A DNA stretch of 64,000 nt, taken from positions 964,120 through 1,028,119 of the forward strand of contig NW_003101663.1 of assembly GCF_000003855.2 (NCBI RefSeq), read 5' to 3'. Made by a program: the position numbers and the translations under genes. The notes beneath the pieces were generated by a model. That model saw only the letters and a program-made list of their open reading frames with translations, made no database searches and was not told the DNA's origin. This DNA comes from Blastomyces gilchristii SLH14081. Its lineage: Eukaryota > Ascomycota > Eurotiomycetes > Onygenales > Ajellomycetaceae. Shown piece by piece: positions 12,176 to 23,550 of the stretch; position 1 is the first letter of the stretch; each line of letters begins with the position of its first letter.

Positions 12176-12415
12176 TCAGCAGATACTGAAGTTGTACTTT
12201 ATAAGCTTAATATACAGTTCTGTCTCATCTAAGATCTTCAACATACTTTGCACATGCTCAGTATATTCTTTCTTCTTCATAGAGTACACTATCACATTAT
12301 TCAGATATATTATTATAAAGACATTCAGATATATATAAAGTATTTTATTAATAAAAGACTGAAATGCTGCAGAGATATTAATCAGATCAAAAGACATTAC
12401 TAAATATTCAAACAA
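12176..12415 (-). pseudogene. gypsy-2 reverse transcriptase fragment
   Basis: A 79-codon open piece carries FEYLVMSFDLINISAAFQSF (family: F.YLVMPFGLTNAP..FQ.F), then VFIIIYLNNVIVYS where the catalytic YLDD has become YLNN (GAT to AAT), then H-V-Q-S-M-L-K-I-L. These are reverse transcriptase blocks 4 to 6. The changed YxDD Asp residues fit G-to-A mutation. Confidence 0.85.
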
Positions 12416-14569
12416 TCTCAGTGCAGTTCTAAAGACAGTTTTTTATTCATTTTCAGATTATATTCACAGCTATGTATATATATTGATCATATTCAGTTGT
12501 GTGAATATAACAGCTCTTATAAGACAGTTGATTACATTCTTAATCAGAGACAGAGAATAGTAGCTCTTTATTATCTTGAAGTTCAGATTACAGTAGTTTA
12601 TATATAATCTGAGATCTTCATTCTTCTTCTTCATGAATATCACAGAGGCTTCTACAGAGACCTGTGAAGATCAGATAAAGTCATTCTTCAGATTCTTCTT
12701 TATATAGATCTGCAAGACCTCTGTCTCATAATAAGAGAGCTTATAGATTAGTTCTCAGAAGAGTTTCTACTCTTCTATCAAATCTATTATCAGATTCTTC
12801 TCACAGTGAGAAGAAAGCTCAGCTGCTTTTATTAAGCTGAACATCTCTGTGAGATCTTGATATTTCTCTAGTATCTGAAACTCAGTTTTTATGACTGTGA
12901 GATTCTCAGACACTTATAAAGTCATTATATAGATGAGCTTGTCTTCTCTAATCAACTCTGTAGTATCAACTGATTCTATCTCTGTAAGTGAGTCTATCAA
13001 TACTGATCAGAAGTATAAACCTGACTTGTGAACAGCTATGTACAGATTGTGTCTTTAAAGTTATATAAGTCTTAAGTACATGTTATCTGTGATATCTGCA
13101 ATGATCACAGTTTCTACAAATTTTCTTTAGATTTCAGAGAGATCTTACAATTCAAAGATAATTCTTATAAGTCTCTCAGCTCTCAGATCTGAGTTCTCAT
13201 ATTCTGCTTATTATAAGAGCAGGTTTTCAGTTTTCATCTTTCAGTTTATTCACTCTATGAGCTTTAGAGACATTACAGTGACCTGAGATTCTGAGTTTAT
13301 CAATACTTTTCATACTTATAAGACAGCAGTATCACAGTATAGTCTCTTCTCATAAGTAAGTATTTTTTATCAGAGAAGTAACAGATTCAGATATCAGCTT
13401 CAAGACTCTTAAGAAGACTGTTACTAACTCTGTTTATAACTTCTCAAATTTCTATTTTAATTTATTCAGACAGTTTATACAGAGATATTCTGATTTAGAA
13501 TAGATAAAGCAGAGTCTCTTTTTCTTAATCTCTCTATTATACACTCTATTTATAAGAGCTTATGAAGCTCTTTCTCTCTGCTCAGCAGTCAGATATGAAT
13601 CTCTCTATATCTTATCATCTTTTTCTGATAAATCTATTCTCTGTTATTCTAGCTTTTGCAGAGCTGGTCAGTGATTCACTCTCTGCAGATCTGTGACTCT
13701 CACAGTAATCTATAAGTGATGAATAAGAGTCATCAGTTTCTTCAGAATTAAGAGCTTAGAGTCTTACTTAATAAGCTTGTTCTGTATATCTTTATTCAGT
13801 CTCTTTATAAACATCATCATTCAGGTCTTATTTCAGAGCTCTGTTTTCACAGATCTTAATTCATATTATAATTTTATAAAGCACTGTGAGTAGTCTTCAT
13901 CAGATTTCTCATCTCTTTTTCTAATATTAGTGATTATAATTCAGATGTTCTCTATTCAGCTTATAAAGTCTCTTAACTTATTCTCTAGATAGGTCTTAAG
14001 AACAGATTAGTGAGATCTCTTATAATCATTCTCTAGATAATTCAGTTAGTTCTTGACTTCAGTGTAATAGAGATCTGTTATTACATAGGTAACAGCTTCT
14101 TCATCTTTCATATCACACAGTCAGGCTTGTAAGTCAATTTTAAATACAAACTCATAAAAGCTTTTATAGATTGTTATTTAATAAGTAATCTTAAGTGATT
14201 ATAACTTAAGAAAGTTTCTTTTCAGTTCATAGATGTCTCTGAAGATCATGTTTAAAGACTCAGTTTGAGAGTGTTTGCAGACAGTAAGCATTTCTTGTAG
14301 AAAAATAGCTTGATTCTGTGAGAGATGCTCAAGAATGTTCTTCACTGAGATTGATTTATTTGTGAATTCAGAGAGTTTCTCTGTCTGAGATGCAGAGAAT
14401 AATATCTTATAAGTGATTGATAAGTTCTCTGAGACTTCTTTTATAAGAGTTATTCATGATTCAGATAGCTGCTTCTGAGTGTCTGCAGTAGAGTTTGCAG
14501 GGATTGAGATATATAAGTTTCTAGTTCTTTCAGTCATAATAAGTGATTGCTGACTGACTGAGCTTGAAA

Positions 14570-14827
14570 TATAAGAATAAATGCTTACAGATAATTATTC
14601 AGATATTTGCAGCTTGATATGATATGTACTATTAACTACTAGAAGTATTCACAGTAGAAAGATAAAATATAGAGATTAAATATATAATAGCATTTAAGCT
14701 GAGTTATGAATAGTATTCATGAACTTCAGTCTATATAGTTATGTGTAGCCAAGGGCTGCTAGCCCTATTGATTACGTGAGAGATAGGAATAGAGGTAAAG
14801 GATTCGCGAGGAGTGAGATTTCTTACA
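14570..14827 (-). repeat. gypsy-2 5' LTR
   Basis: 258 bp. Its outer third keeps GGG, CCC, CG and GG (for example GGGCTGCTAGCCC and TTCGCGAGGAG), which are GAG, CTC and TG/CA forms in the other LTR. Confidence 0.92.
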
Positions 14828-15780
14828 TAAACACAAGATTACAGATTACTGTTAACATTAATAATAAATCAGAAGATAACTTCTGAGATATTTGAGCTGA
14901 ATAAAATTATTACAGAGAAACAGTCTGATGAGTTCAATAAATACAAAGACTCAGTTAAAGATATCAGTGAGATGTTAAATAATACAGAGAGCTTAAGTAA
15001 CTGAAATAATAATAGCTCAGTAAGTGAGAAGACTTGTATGAGACTTGAAATTGTAAGACTTCAGTATAAGATTGAGTGTATGAAGATTAGTAGAGATGAG
15101 ACTTTTATAAGTGATAAGATAAGAGCAGATCTGATAGAATATCTTCAATGAAAAGAGAAGATATCTGTTATAATAAAAGTTCTTAAAGAATTCAGAAGCT
15201 AAGTAAGACTTATTAAAAGATTAATAGTTCTCACTGAATTTATTAACTACTTAATATAAAGAGAGAAAATTCTTTTGACTGCAGAGCAGTCTGAAACTGA
15301 TAATATTCTTAAAGATAATAATCTTGATAAGAATATTACTATAAATATACAATATTTCTGAAAAGAATACAATCTTTGATTATATAATTATATATAGTCT
15401 GCAATTGCTTCACAGACTAAGACTTATTTCACTATACTTAAGAAGTTCAAATTATCAGCTTATACTTTATAAACTATTATAGAGAATAACTTTTCTGAGA
15501 GATCTGCTGTATACAGAACTTATTTATTTAAAGAGCTTATTAAAATAATCTTCAAAAGCAAAGAATCTGACAGAGCTTTTATTGAATATCTGATTATTAT
15601 AAGAACTGATTATATTCATCTAGAATATAAGATTCTGAATGTTATGTTTTTCAACAGACTACTTACAGAAGTCAACAGAGATTGAGTCTTATTTATAAGA
15701 AATTGAATGAATTAAATTGATAAAGATAATACTTAACTTTTAAAGAATAATTTTATAAGTCTGTGCTGTGATATTCTTTT
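14828..15780 (+). pseudogene. copia-2 gag remnant
   Basis: Decayed coding sequence resumes right of gypsy-2. Charged, Asn/Lys-rich frames with TGA breaks occupy the position of copia gag, ahead of the zinc knuckle. No continuous frame of useful length remains. Confidence 0.5.
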
Positions 15781-15940
15781 ACAGCTCTCTGATGCAAATG
15801 AAGTAAATACTGATGTGTCTAGAAATTCTATCAACAACATGCAAGATAAGAATAAGAAAGACAAGAATAAAGAGAATAATAATAATAAGAATAAGAACAC
15901 TGAATTCAAATCTGAATGTAGAGATAATGATGAGAGAATC

Positions 15941-15982
15941 TGCTATTATTGTTAAAAGATTGATTATATTCAGACTGACTGT
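15941..15982 (+). other. copia-2 zinc-knuckle relic
   Basis: Fourteen codons fit C-x2-C-x4-H-x4-C, reading C-Y-Y-C-stop-K-I-D-Y-I-Q-T-D-C. His is now Tyr (TAT), and a stop follows the second Cys. Confidence 0.75.
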
Positions 15983-16149
15983 TGAAAGAAATACTCTGAG
16001 AAATGTTCTTCAAATTTGAATTTCAACATCAATAGAAATAAGAATAAAGACAAGAATGTAAAGAATATAGATGCTGCTTCTATTCATAATATCATGAAGT
16101 AAGTATTTTGTATCAAAGAAAAGGTCTATATAAGTAATCAGACAGGAAA

Positions 16150-17350
16150 AGATATCTGAATTCTAGACTCTGAATCAGATGCTCATGTCACATCTTACAG
16201 AGATCTTATCATGGCAAAACCTCAGAAGGTGAAAGTAATGTTGAAAATAACAGACAGAATGATGATCTCTGCTGCAGCTATAGAAGATACAAAGATTTCA
16301 GTAAAAGAAATAAATATACTGTTAAATGATATCTGCTATATTCTGAAGTTAGAAGTGAATCTCATGAGTATGAATAAGCTTATATATCAGAGTTATATCT
16401 ATAAGCAGTTGATATATGAGAATAATTATACTATGTTAATTATGTCTCTCAACTGCATATTCTCATTTACAGTAAGATTAAATGAGAATGATATCTATGA
16501 GATGAAAAGACCAGTTATATACAGAGACTTAATTCAGTTTACTATACTTAATGATGATTTTGAATCTGTGAACACATTATGAGTGAAAGATGATACAATA
16601 TTGACACTATCTGAAAGAAATAATATAAAGGTTATAGAACTTACAATGATGTAATAACATTAAAAGCTAGAACATCTGAATCGTGTGAATATTGCAAAAA
16701 TGACAGCAGATTTATGACTAGAAATGAGAATAAGAGATGACAGAGCTTTGTCATTCTGCAAGACCTGTGTACAGATAAAAATAACATATTCAATATTTGT
16801 ATTAATGATGAGAACTATCAAACCTCTGATGAGATTCTTTATGAACCTTGTAGATGACAGCTGCATACTATATAATGAAGTCAATCTCTCTACTCAGAGA
16901 GGAGCTAATTATTGAATGAGTATTACAGATGATGCTACACACTACAGATAAATTATTCTTATAATGTCAAAGAGTGAGATCACTGTGTGTTTGATAATCT
17001 TTATTGATGAAATTGAGATCATTACTCAACACTGAATTGAAACTCTATACTGAGATGATAAAGAAGAGTTCAAAAGTCAAGAACTTAAGACCTACTATCA
17101 GAGTAAAGAAATAGTGTATGAAACAACTACATCTGATACATTATAATCAAATGACTCAGTAGAATGTACAAATTGAATAGTTGCAGAGAAGACAAGAAGC
17201 TTGCTATTTAATAGTAAGCTAGTGAAAGAGCTCTGAGATGAGATAATACAAGCTGTGATTATAATGATTAATATATTCTCAATATTAATAAAGATATTTA
17301 AATACAATAATAGAACATCACTTACATCTTTTGAAGCTTGAACTGAGGTG
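16150..17350 (+). pseudogene. copia-2 protease and integrase region
   Basis: The protease active-site motif reads D-S-E-S-D-A-H-V-T-S-Y (family DSGA/DSGSD) from 16166. The open piece 16211-16582 and the piece 16724-16915 (C-K-T-C-V-Q-I-K-I-T-Y) match the pre-integrase zinc-binding region typical of copia (C.TC..GK). Stops and lost residues show it is dead. Confidence 0.7.
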
Positions 17351-18099
17351 CAATCTTCTATTCATTGAATACAGAGATGAGAGTGCAAGATCTATAAGAA
17401 GGATTTAAAAGTATCAAATAAGCTCATAGATAGAACTGATGATAAGAAATAACAGCTGATTGAATATCAAGAATTACATCAATATCATGTGTGAGATTCT
17501 GTTGCATGTTGTCTTGAGATTATATGAGATGTTATATTTGATGAAGCTCTTGATATAAATGCAAACACATCTGTAAATACAGTGAGAGAATTCAATGAAT
17601 TGTCTAATGAATTGAACATTCTGAATGTCAGAGAGAAATGATAACACTGTCTTTTAAGAAGACTTATAAAGAAAAAGCCAGATGTTTTGAAGATGATTAT
17701 TAATAAGAACTTAGAGAGTGTAATTAATTTAATCTATCTTCTAGATAATAAGACACAGCTTATTATAAATGAAGAGTCTGAAGATCTTATTAATAAGAAT
17801 AATTCTATTCTAAGTATTCTGACAGATTGATTAACTACACTGATAGAAGTCAAGAGAAGCTCAGACTGAGACTATTAACATGAGACAATGAAAAAGAAGA
17901 TTAAGATATTTGAATAGAAGAAGATATATATTATCATTGAAAAGGCTCTGGAAATGAATATTCTTACAGATAAATGAGTATATAATTGAAAATTCAATAA
18001 TTAAAGAGAAATCATCTGCTTTAGAGCTTATTAAGTAATTAGAGAGTTCTTGTAATAACAGAGTATTTATTATATGAGATTGTATACTGCAGTGATATC

Positions 18100-19412
18100 A
18101 GAGTCTACATCACACAGTCTATTCACTATACTAACTGTTAAAGAATGAAAGATCAAATTGATTGACTATGTATCTATGTTTTTGAATGACATACTATTAC
18201 AGAATGAGATGATCTATATACAACTACTCACAGATGTTAAGCATGATAGAGAGAGCTTGATAAGATTACTCTGTCAGAGTCTATATAAAATGAAGTAAGC
18301 TGTAAGAGTATAGTATTTTCTTGTAATAAAGCATCTGACTATATTGAGATTCAAGATATCATCTTATAACAGCAGATTTTTATATTACTCTATTTATAAG
18401 ATTTATCTGATATTGCATGTTGATAATTGTCAGATGATAGAATCTCAAGAACAGTAATTAGACTGAGTATTGAAGAAGATTATAAAGAGATTTAAGACAA
18501 AGAATATCAAAGAAACTAAGTCATATCTTGAGATAAAGATTAAATATTAGAGAAATGATCATCTAGCAGTTACACAGAGCTATTATATTGAGAAGATTCT
18601 TGAAGATTTCAGTATGAATAAGATAAATTCAGCTAGCATTTTAATAACAGCTGATATATGACTGAAATTCTCACCTGATGAGAAGAAGAGATTGAATGAT
18701 AACTTTATAGCTATGAGATATTATCAAGAATTGAAATTATTGCAATATTTGATCTCAAGCAGTCAGTCAGATCTAGTGTTCACAGTCAACTATCTCTTAC
18801 ATTTTAACTTATATCTGTACAAGGCATGTTGAGCAGCATTGAAGTATGTTCTATATTATGTCAAGAAGATAAAAAATCATGACATATTATACAGAAAGAA
18901 AATCAGTGATATAAGTCTGAGTTCTGTGATATACTGTGATTCAGACTGAGCAGAGACAGATTCTCAATACAAATTGACTACTGACTATATTATATTGATT
19001 AATAAGTCATCAATCTCATAATAGTTGCAGAGATAGATATCTATCAAAAAATCAATCACAGAAGCTGAATATATTACAGCTAGTGAGACAGCTTGTAAGA
19101 TAATCTGATTGAATAATATATTATATGATACTGAGTTGATAAATGATGAAAAAGTGAAAATATACTTATATCTATGAGTTGATAATAAGGGAGCAATTGA
19201 TCTAGCAAAGAGAGAATTCTTAATACAAAGATCACATCATATTAAGATTAGATATCATATTCTCTGTAATTTAATTGAAAAAGGGGAAATCATGATGAAA
19301 CATGTTGATTCTACAGTGAACATAGCTGACAGTCTCACCAAGTCACTGATGAAGCCTGCATTTGAAGATTTTGTCAAAAGAATTAGTATTCAGGAAATTG
19401 AGAAGAAGAAAT
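18100..19412 (+). pseudogene. copia-2 reverse transcriptase / RNase H remnant
   Basis: The plus frame shows late reverse transcriptase blocks (L-H-V-D-N-C where the copia YVDD would be; then TKSYLEIKI), then RNase H: Y-C-D-S-D-W-A-E-T-D, then I-T-E-A-E-Y-I-T-A, then the C-terminal H-V-D-S-T-V-N-I-A-D-S-L-T-K-S-L block. The last ~50 codons to 19412 are nearly intact. The 57.1- and 57.9-kb copia remnants have the same C-terminus. Confidence 0.85.
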
Positions 19413-19616
19413 GATTGAATGATAATAATGATACAGTGAATCAATGAATTTTACATGTATTTCTTGATTTTTACAGTTATTGCTGTACAGATGCCTTTTC
19501 TAATGAGGAAATCAGAGTCTGATTGATGTAATTAATTATTATTGCATTTTTGAAAGATTTGAGAATGAGAGAGGCCCTGAGTGACGGCTTATAGACCACG
19601 GTGTAGCAAGAGAGAG

Positions 19617-19716
19617 TGTTGATGATTACTACATCTACTCTAGTCATGTGCTATCTCAATCTATTTAGTGTAACTCGCGTAGTTAGATTACAACACAATA
19701 ACATTATTCTTCAAGA
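19617..19716 (+). repeat. copia-2 3' LTR
   Basis: 100 bp, TGTTGATG...CTTCAAGA, followed directly by the TCAGG duplication. Confidence 0.9.
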
Positions 19717-19935
19717 TCAGGCTGATAGGTTTGATGTTATATACGTCACATTTGCAAATGCCTCAGACCTTGCAAAGAATCAAGCTGAATAAATCACTCA
19801 GCTGACTCAAAAGTTGATCAATGCTGTAACAAAGATTTGACAAGATGCACAAACTACAGTAAATGCATGTCAAGAACACTTACAGGCCATAATTTGCAAG
19901 CTTCACATGCAAGGGAATGCAATAAAGAAGAAGAT

Positions 19936-21007
19936 TATTATTATTATTATTATTCTTCAATTATAGATGTATGCAGTCAGAAACTATAACATCTACCTGA
20001 GAATCTTTAGTTCTCAGAGTTTTTTCTATATCTATAGAGTCAACTATTATACATTTATCAATTTTAAATATGCAAAATCAGAAAATTTCAGCTCAGAATA
20101 TAAAAAACTGTTTATAAATTACAGTATTTTAACATCTTCTGATAGTTTGAAATCATTTGAAAATATTATGATAAAAGAAAAGAGAATATAGTCTTAAAGA
20201 TAGACATATTAAATAGATAGAGAAAAGAACAGAAGAAAACAAGTACAGTAAAGAGAGCTACAGAACAAGATCTCTGCAGTTTATATCTTAAGTTATATAT
20301 ATATTTTAACACTCTATATAACTGATTATCATCTCTGTTCTCTCAAGCCTGCTTCAGAGATTATCATTTCTTCTAAAGAGTTATCACTCAGCTAGCTTCT
20401 GTAACTAGCTTACTCATAAGTGAGATTCTCACTAAGAATAATATCAGAGCTACTTAATTCTAGTTAAGTCTCTAATCTTTCAGCTGTTAATCTCAGTATT
20501 TCAGCCTATCAATTGACTGTCACAGTCTTGCTTATACTAATTATCTATTAAGAGTGTCTAGGCCTCATCTTATCTAGATTCTTACTAGACTCAGAGTGTT
20601 CTAATCAGATAGTTTTTAAATCTTCTTTCTCAGAAGTAAGTGTCTAGAGTGAGAGAAATGAGATCTGATCAGTTAAGCTTGATAATAATTCACTATTCTA
20701 TAAACACTCTAGATCTCAATTACTCTAGTACTGATCTAACTTAAAGTATCTGAGAAACTGTTAATTCTAAGATCAGTGAGAATTAGTGCTCAGAAATCTC
20801 TGAAATGAATATCTTAAGCTTGACAATGATTCACTATAGTGCACTCAGAGGCTCTCAGTACTATTTTATAACTTAACAGTGAAAGCTGTGATTAAGATGA
20901 CTCTCACAGGGTTCGAACCTGCCCTCTCTTGACATTCATTCCCTGAGAAGAAGGCCGCTAATTGAGGCTCCATGATAGCGTAGTTAACCACTACGCCACC
21001 GGGCCAC
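19936..21007 (-). mobile_element. tRNA-headed SINE-like element (SINE2)
   Basis: A 1,072-bp minus-strand retroelement flanked by a 12-bp duplication AAAGAAGAAGAT (19924-19935, 21008-21019). From its 5' end it has a tRNA-like head with A and B boxes (21007-about 20884), a noncoding body of about 640 bp, and about 300 bp matching the 3' end of the LINE, ending in (AAT)n. The shared tail suggests that LINE reverse transcriptase moved it. It has no ORF of its own. It lies in the middle of the split host gene. Confidence 0.85.
20884..21007 (-). ncRNA. tRNA-like head of SINE2
   Basis: Box A TGGCGTAGTGG (20998-20988) and box B GGTTCGAACCC (20919-20909) are both good. The T arm folds (CAGG TTCGAAC CCTG). 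The 5' and 3' acceptor ends do not pair, and the A-to-B spacing is about 70-80 nt, so it is an RNA polymerase III promoter head and not a working tRNA. It keeps CG and GG dinucleotides although its flanks have lost them. Confidence 0.7.
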
Positions 21008-21912
21008 AAAGAAGAAGATCTTACAAGATAATGAGCTGAATACATCACAGGCTGTAAAGACAAACTTCATGCTACTGTTTGAGCTGTCAAAACACTCAGA
21101 ATACTACAGTAAAAGAACAAAATATTCAAAGAAATTGAATGCTGTGAGATTTCAAACAGTTCATGAGTTATGTGAAAGTTATTACAATGCTGTTATCACT
21201 CTATCAATGAGCTATTCTACTGTAGCATGAATGCAATCAAGTGTGAAAGTACTTGACAGTCTGATAAAGATGTTGAAGAAGGATGCAGAGAAAGAAGAAG
21301 AGATGAATTGATTATGTGAGATTTTGAATATCATGAATACACTTGAAGAAGAGAGGCTGATGTGTAGAGAGTTTAAGATTCTTCATGACATGTATTCATT
21401 CTCATTTCTCAATATTTTCTTCACTGACAGAGTACTCAGATAAAATCTCTCAGTATTAAGAGATTAATCTCTCTTTCACCTCCTTGTCTCAACATAGATC
21501 AATCTCAAGTGTGTTGACTACACAGAATGAATACTCATCTACGATGAGTGAGTCAACATTTTACCCAGTATGTGAGTGTGGCAGCTTAACAGCGGATCAG
21601 CTGTCAAATCTACAGCAAATAGGTCAACAGCACCAGTCTTCTATCAGCGTATGACAACCATCATTTTCTCATTTAGACATGGCTAATCAATGGATAGAGC
21701 GTAAAAATTCCAATTTTGAACTGCCAGCTAGTCTCAGCACTGGATGAGACCAGCTTGGCACTTATCATAATACAGTTTATCCTTCAAAAAGACGCAAGTC
21801 TGAAGACTCACAATCACTGTTCCGAGATATATTGCAACTAGCTGAAACGGCGCTTCAGAACAGGGAAAGAAGCCAAAACATCGTGTCTGGCTGCATTGTT
21901 CCTGAAGGATAA

Positions 21913-22030
21913 CAATATTATTCAGAATGCAATGGAATCGGAGGCGGCTCCTTCTATGTGCTGCCGGCCTGTATTTACTATCTGATGCCCATGTTAGATT
22001 TTCATTTGTACAGTTTGTTCCTGGTTGTAC
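21913..22030. other. Downstream flank of the split gene
   Basis: GC-normal, gene-free, ending in copy 2 of the dispersed repeat. Confidence 0.4.
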
Positions 22031-22266
22031 TTTGTTAAATCAAAGCAAATGATTGGTTTACTCAATCCTTGCCTTTGCATCTGGAAAATTAGAAATTCCG
22101 GGTGCTGGATGAATTCTGCCCCAGTTGTAGGGAGCTATCCGATTTTACACTTCTATCAGACCACAAAACGGCTTGAACCTGAACTTTGACAGTCAGATCT
22201 AAATGTTTATAAACTACCAAGTGTGATATTTTATCAAATATATTCTTGGCACCTTATTGCTGATCC
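22031..22266. repeat. Dispersed ~240-bp repeat, copy 2
   Basis: The partner of 6051-6299. It lies tail-side of both the split gene and the kinase-like gene. The similarity ends abruptly after TTATTGCTGATCC. Confidence 0.75.
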
Positions 22267-22515
22267 GTATTCTCCTTTTGATTTCAAACTATTCTAGCGG
22301 CATCGTCTCGCCAGCATGCCCCTGTCAACTATTTGCACCTCTCCTTAGCAATCTCTGGAGATCCACATACGCGTTCAGCGTTATGACCGGCATTCTCGTC
22401 ATCAGATGCGATTACCGAGATCAAGTATGAAGAAAAAAGCAAGCATTAGATTGGTAAATAAGGCCTCCCACGATGGGCCTCTACCGCGCGAGACGTGAGC
22501 AACGATAACGACAAG
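22267..22515. other. Kinase gene 3' flank
   Basis: GC-normal sequence with no gene visible, downstream of the minus-strand kinase-like gene. Confidence 0.4.
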
Positions 22516-23490
22516 TCATCGACCGTATGTGTCCCACATTTCCGGTGTGATTGTTGTAGTAGTATAAGCGTACTCGGCTTCAATCCAGGCTTCCCAATCC
22601 CAATCAATCCAGTCATTGAATTGCATAGCCATAGTTTTATTCCACCGTAGAAGAGGTGAAATGTACTGACCAAGGAACAGGTTTGATTCAATAGCGACTG
22701 GATCATTTCTTCTCCGACCGAAAAGAGCACCAGCAAAGTCAAGGAACAGGAGATTTTGTTTTGAATCACAACCGGGCTTCTCTACCATGATGACATTTCT
22801 AGGGCTTAGATCCGTGAGTAAAATATTTTGCTCATACACTCGACTTTCGAAGTTGATAACCGATTTCATGATCTCTTGGCGAGAATGGCAAGAAAACTTT
22901 TGTGGATTGGCTTGTTGCATTGATATCCCTGGTATATACTCCAGCAGAATAAGTCGAACAGTCCGGATTTTAGACCCCTCAACAGCAATATTCAATGAAT
23001 ACGATCCGTAGAACCTGGGTACTTGTTTCCCCTGTGACTCAGACAGAACATCATATGCATGGGTTTCGTGGGTATAGTGTTTGTCCACACAAAGAAAAGG
23101 ATTAAGAAATCCTTCTTCATCATCGAAATAAAGAGGGTCATATATTTTGGCAACCAATGCTCTATCTGACTGAAAGCATGGAGGATGAGGTCTAACTGCA
23201 AGAACCTCAACAGTGAAAACTTGCGCATTGCAGCCATCCCCGACTCTCAATAAATCAAGAATCTTCAAGTCGACGATGCATGATCCCATGCTTCCTGGCA
23301 AAGGAGGATGCCGCAAGCACCGCTCAAGTGGATGAAATTGTCTTCTCTCTGCCCTGCCAGTTTGAAAATTGCAGCAACAGTCTTTGGTTACTGGTGTAGG
23401 CGGTGGAGGAATGTGTGACTCGGCGGTGAAAACCCAGCCCTCGACATAAGGGACTGGGGGTTTTGGAAGGTCGGTGGATGGAGGATCCAT
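22516..23490 (-). CDS. Protein kinase-like protein (fungal-specific type)
   Basis: An intact 324-aa frame from ATG 23490. After a Pro-rich N-terminus (about 1-70) come a degenerate glycine loop (LRVGDGCNAQVF, 81-92), the ATP-binding Lys in ALVAKIYD (K115), a helix-C Glu in HETHAYDVL (E142), the hinge LILLEYIPG (181-188), the catalytic loop LLTDLSPRNVIM (D227, N232) and LLFLDFAGALFG (D251). The usual HRD is L-T-D and DFG is DFA, so it is an atypical kinase, though the key Lys, Asp, Asn and Asp remain. Such stand-alone kinase-like proteins are expanded in Ascomycota; substrate and role are unknown. There is no signal peptide or membrane segment. It is in GC-normal sequence without stops, squeezed between LTR fragments and the broken gene. 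A shorter start within the Pro-rich region is possible. Confidence 0.8.
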   Translation of the reverse strand: MDPPSTDLPKPPVPYVEGWVFTAESHIPPPPTPVTKDCCCNFQTGRAERRQFHPLERCLRHPPLPGSMGSCIVDLKILDLLRVGDGCNAQVFTVEVLAVRPHPPCFQSDRALVAKIYDPLYFDDEEGFLNPFLCVDKHYTHETHAYDVLSESQGKQVPRFYGSYSLNIAVEGSKIRTVRLILLEYIPGISMQQANPQKFSCHSRQEIMKSVINFESRVYEQNILLTDLSPRNVIMVEKPGCDSKQNLLFLDFAGALFGRRRNDPVAIESNLFLGQYISPLLRWNKTMAMQFNDWIDWDWEAWIEAEYAYTTTTITPEMWDTYGR

Positions 23491-23550
23491 GAGGCGTTTG
23501 TTGTTCGACAGAAATATGTGGACGGCAATGGATAACGGGAGGAGGTTCTT

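Larger units (their letters stand above)
7577..14827 (-). mobile_element. Ty3/gypsy element gypsy-2 nested in copia-2
   Basis: A 7,251-bp minus-strand element with equal-length LTRs (258 bp; 7577-7834 and 14570-14827, TGTAAGAA...TTCTTACA) and a perfect 5-bp target duplication TAAAC (7572-7576, 14828-14832). A purine tract (AGAGAGAGAAGAG on the minus strand) abuts the 3' LTR. A gag start can be read at ATG 14538-14536 (MTERTRNLYISIPANSTAD), ending at a TGA. Reverse transcriptase, RNase H and integrase remnants follow in the usual Ty3/gypsy order. It sits in the 5' leader of copia-2, so it is younger than copia-2. It is inactivated by stops throughout. Confidence 0.93.
7279..19716 (+). mobile_element. 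Ty1/copia element copia-2
   Basis: Two 100-bp LTRs, 7279-7378 and 19617-19716, bound the element, and a perfect 5-bp target duplication TCAGG flanks it (7274-7278, 19717-19721). A purine tract (AGCAAGAGAGAG) lies just before the 3' LTR. Without gypsy-2 the element is about 5.2 kb, normal for copia. The gag-pol order is zinc knuckle, protease, integrase, reverse transcriptase and RNase H, read on the plus strand. Many TGA codons stand for Trp, and zinc-knuckle His is Tyr. It is inactive, and it interrupts a host gene after codon 4. Confidence 0.92.
7266..21912 (+). pseudogene. Unknown host gene split in three by transposons
   Basis: The ATG at 7266 (GCCATGG context) opens a frame that reaches 7278, where copia-2 is inserted. 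Removing copia-2 and one copy of its target duplication (TCAGG) continues the same frame at 19722-19935. Removing the SINE and one copy of its 12-bp duplication continues it at 21020. A phase-0 intron 21432-21525 (GTACTC...ACACAG) would restore the frame to the TAA at 21910-21912. The product would be about 341 codons. Six in-frame stops occur: TAA 19790 and TGA at 19838, 21228, 21309, 21652 and 21745; the TGAs are probably mutated Trp TGG. The N-terminal 70 residues are Gln/Leu/Ala-rich and coiled-coil-like; a basic KRRK cluster lies in the C-terminal exon. I do not recognise the family. The C-terminal exon is GC-normal while the middle is AT-biased. Confidence 0.7.
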
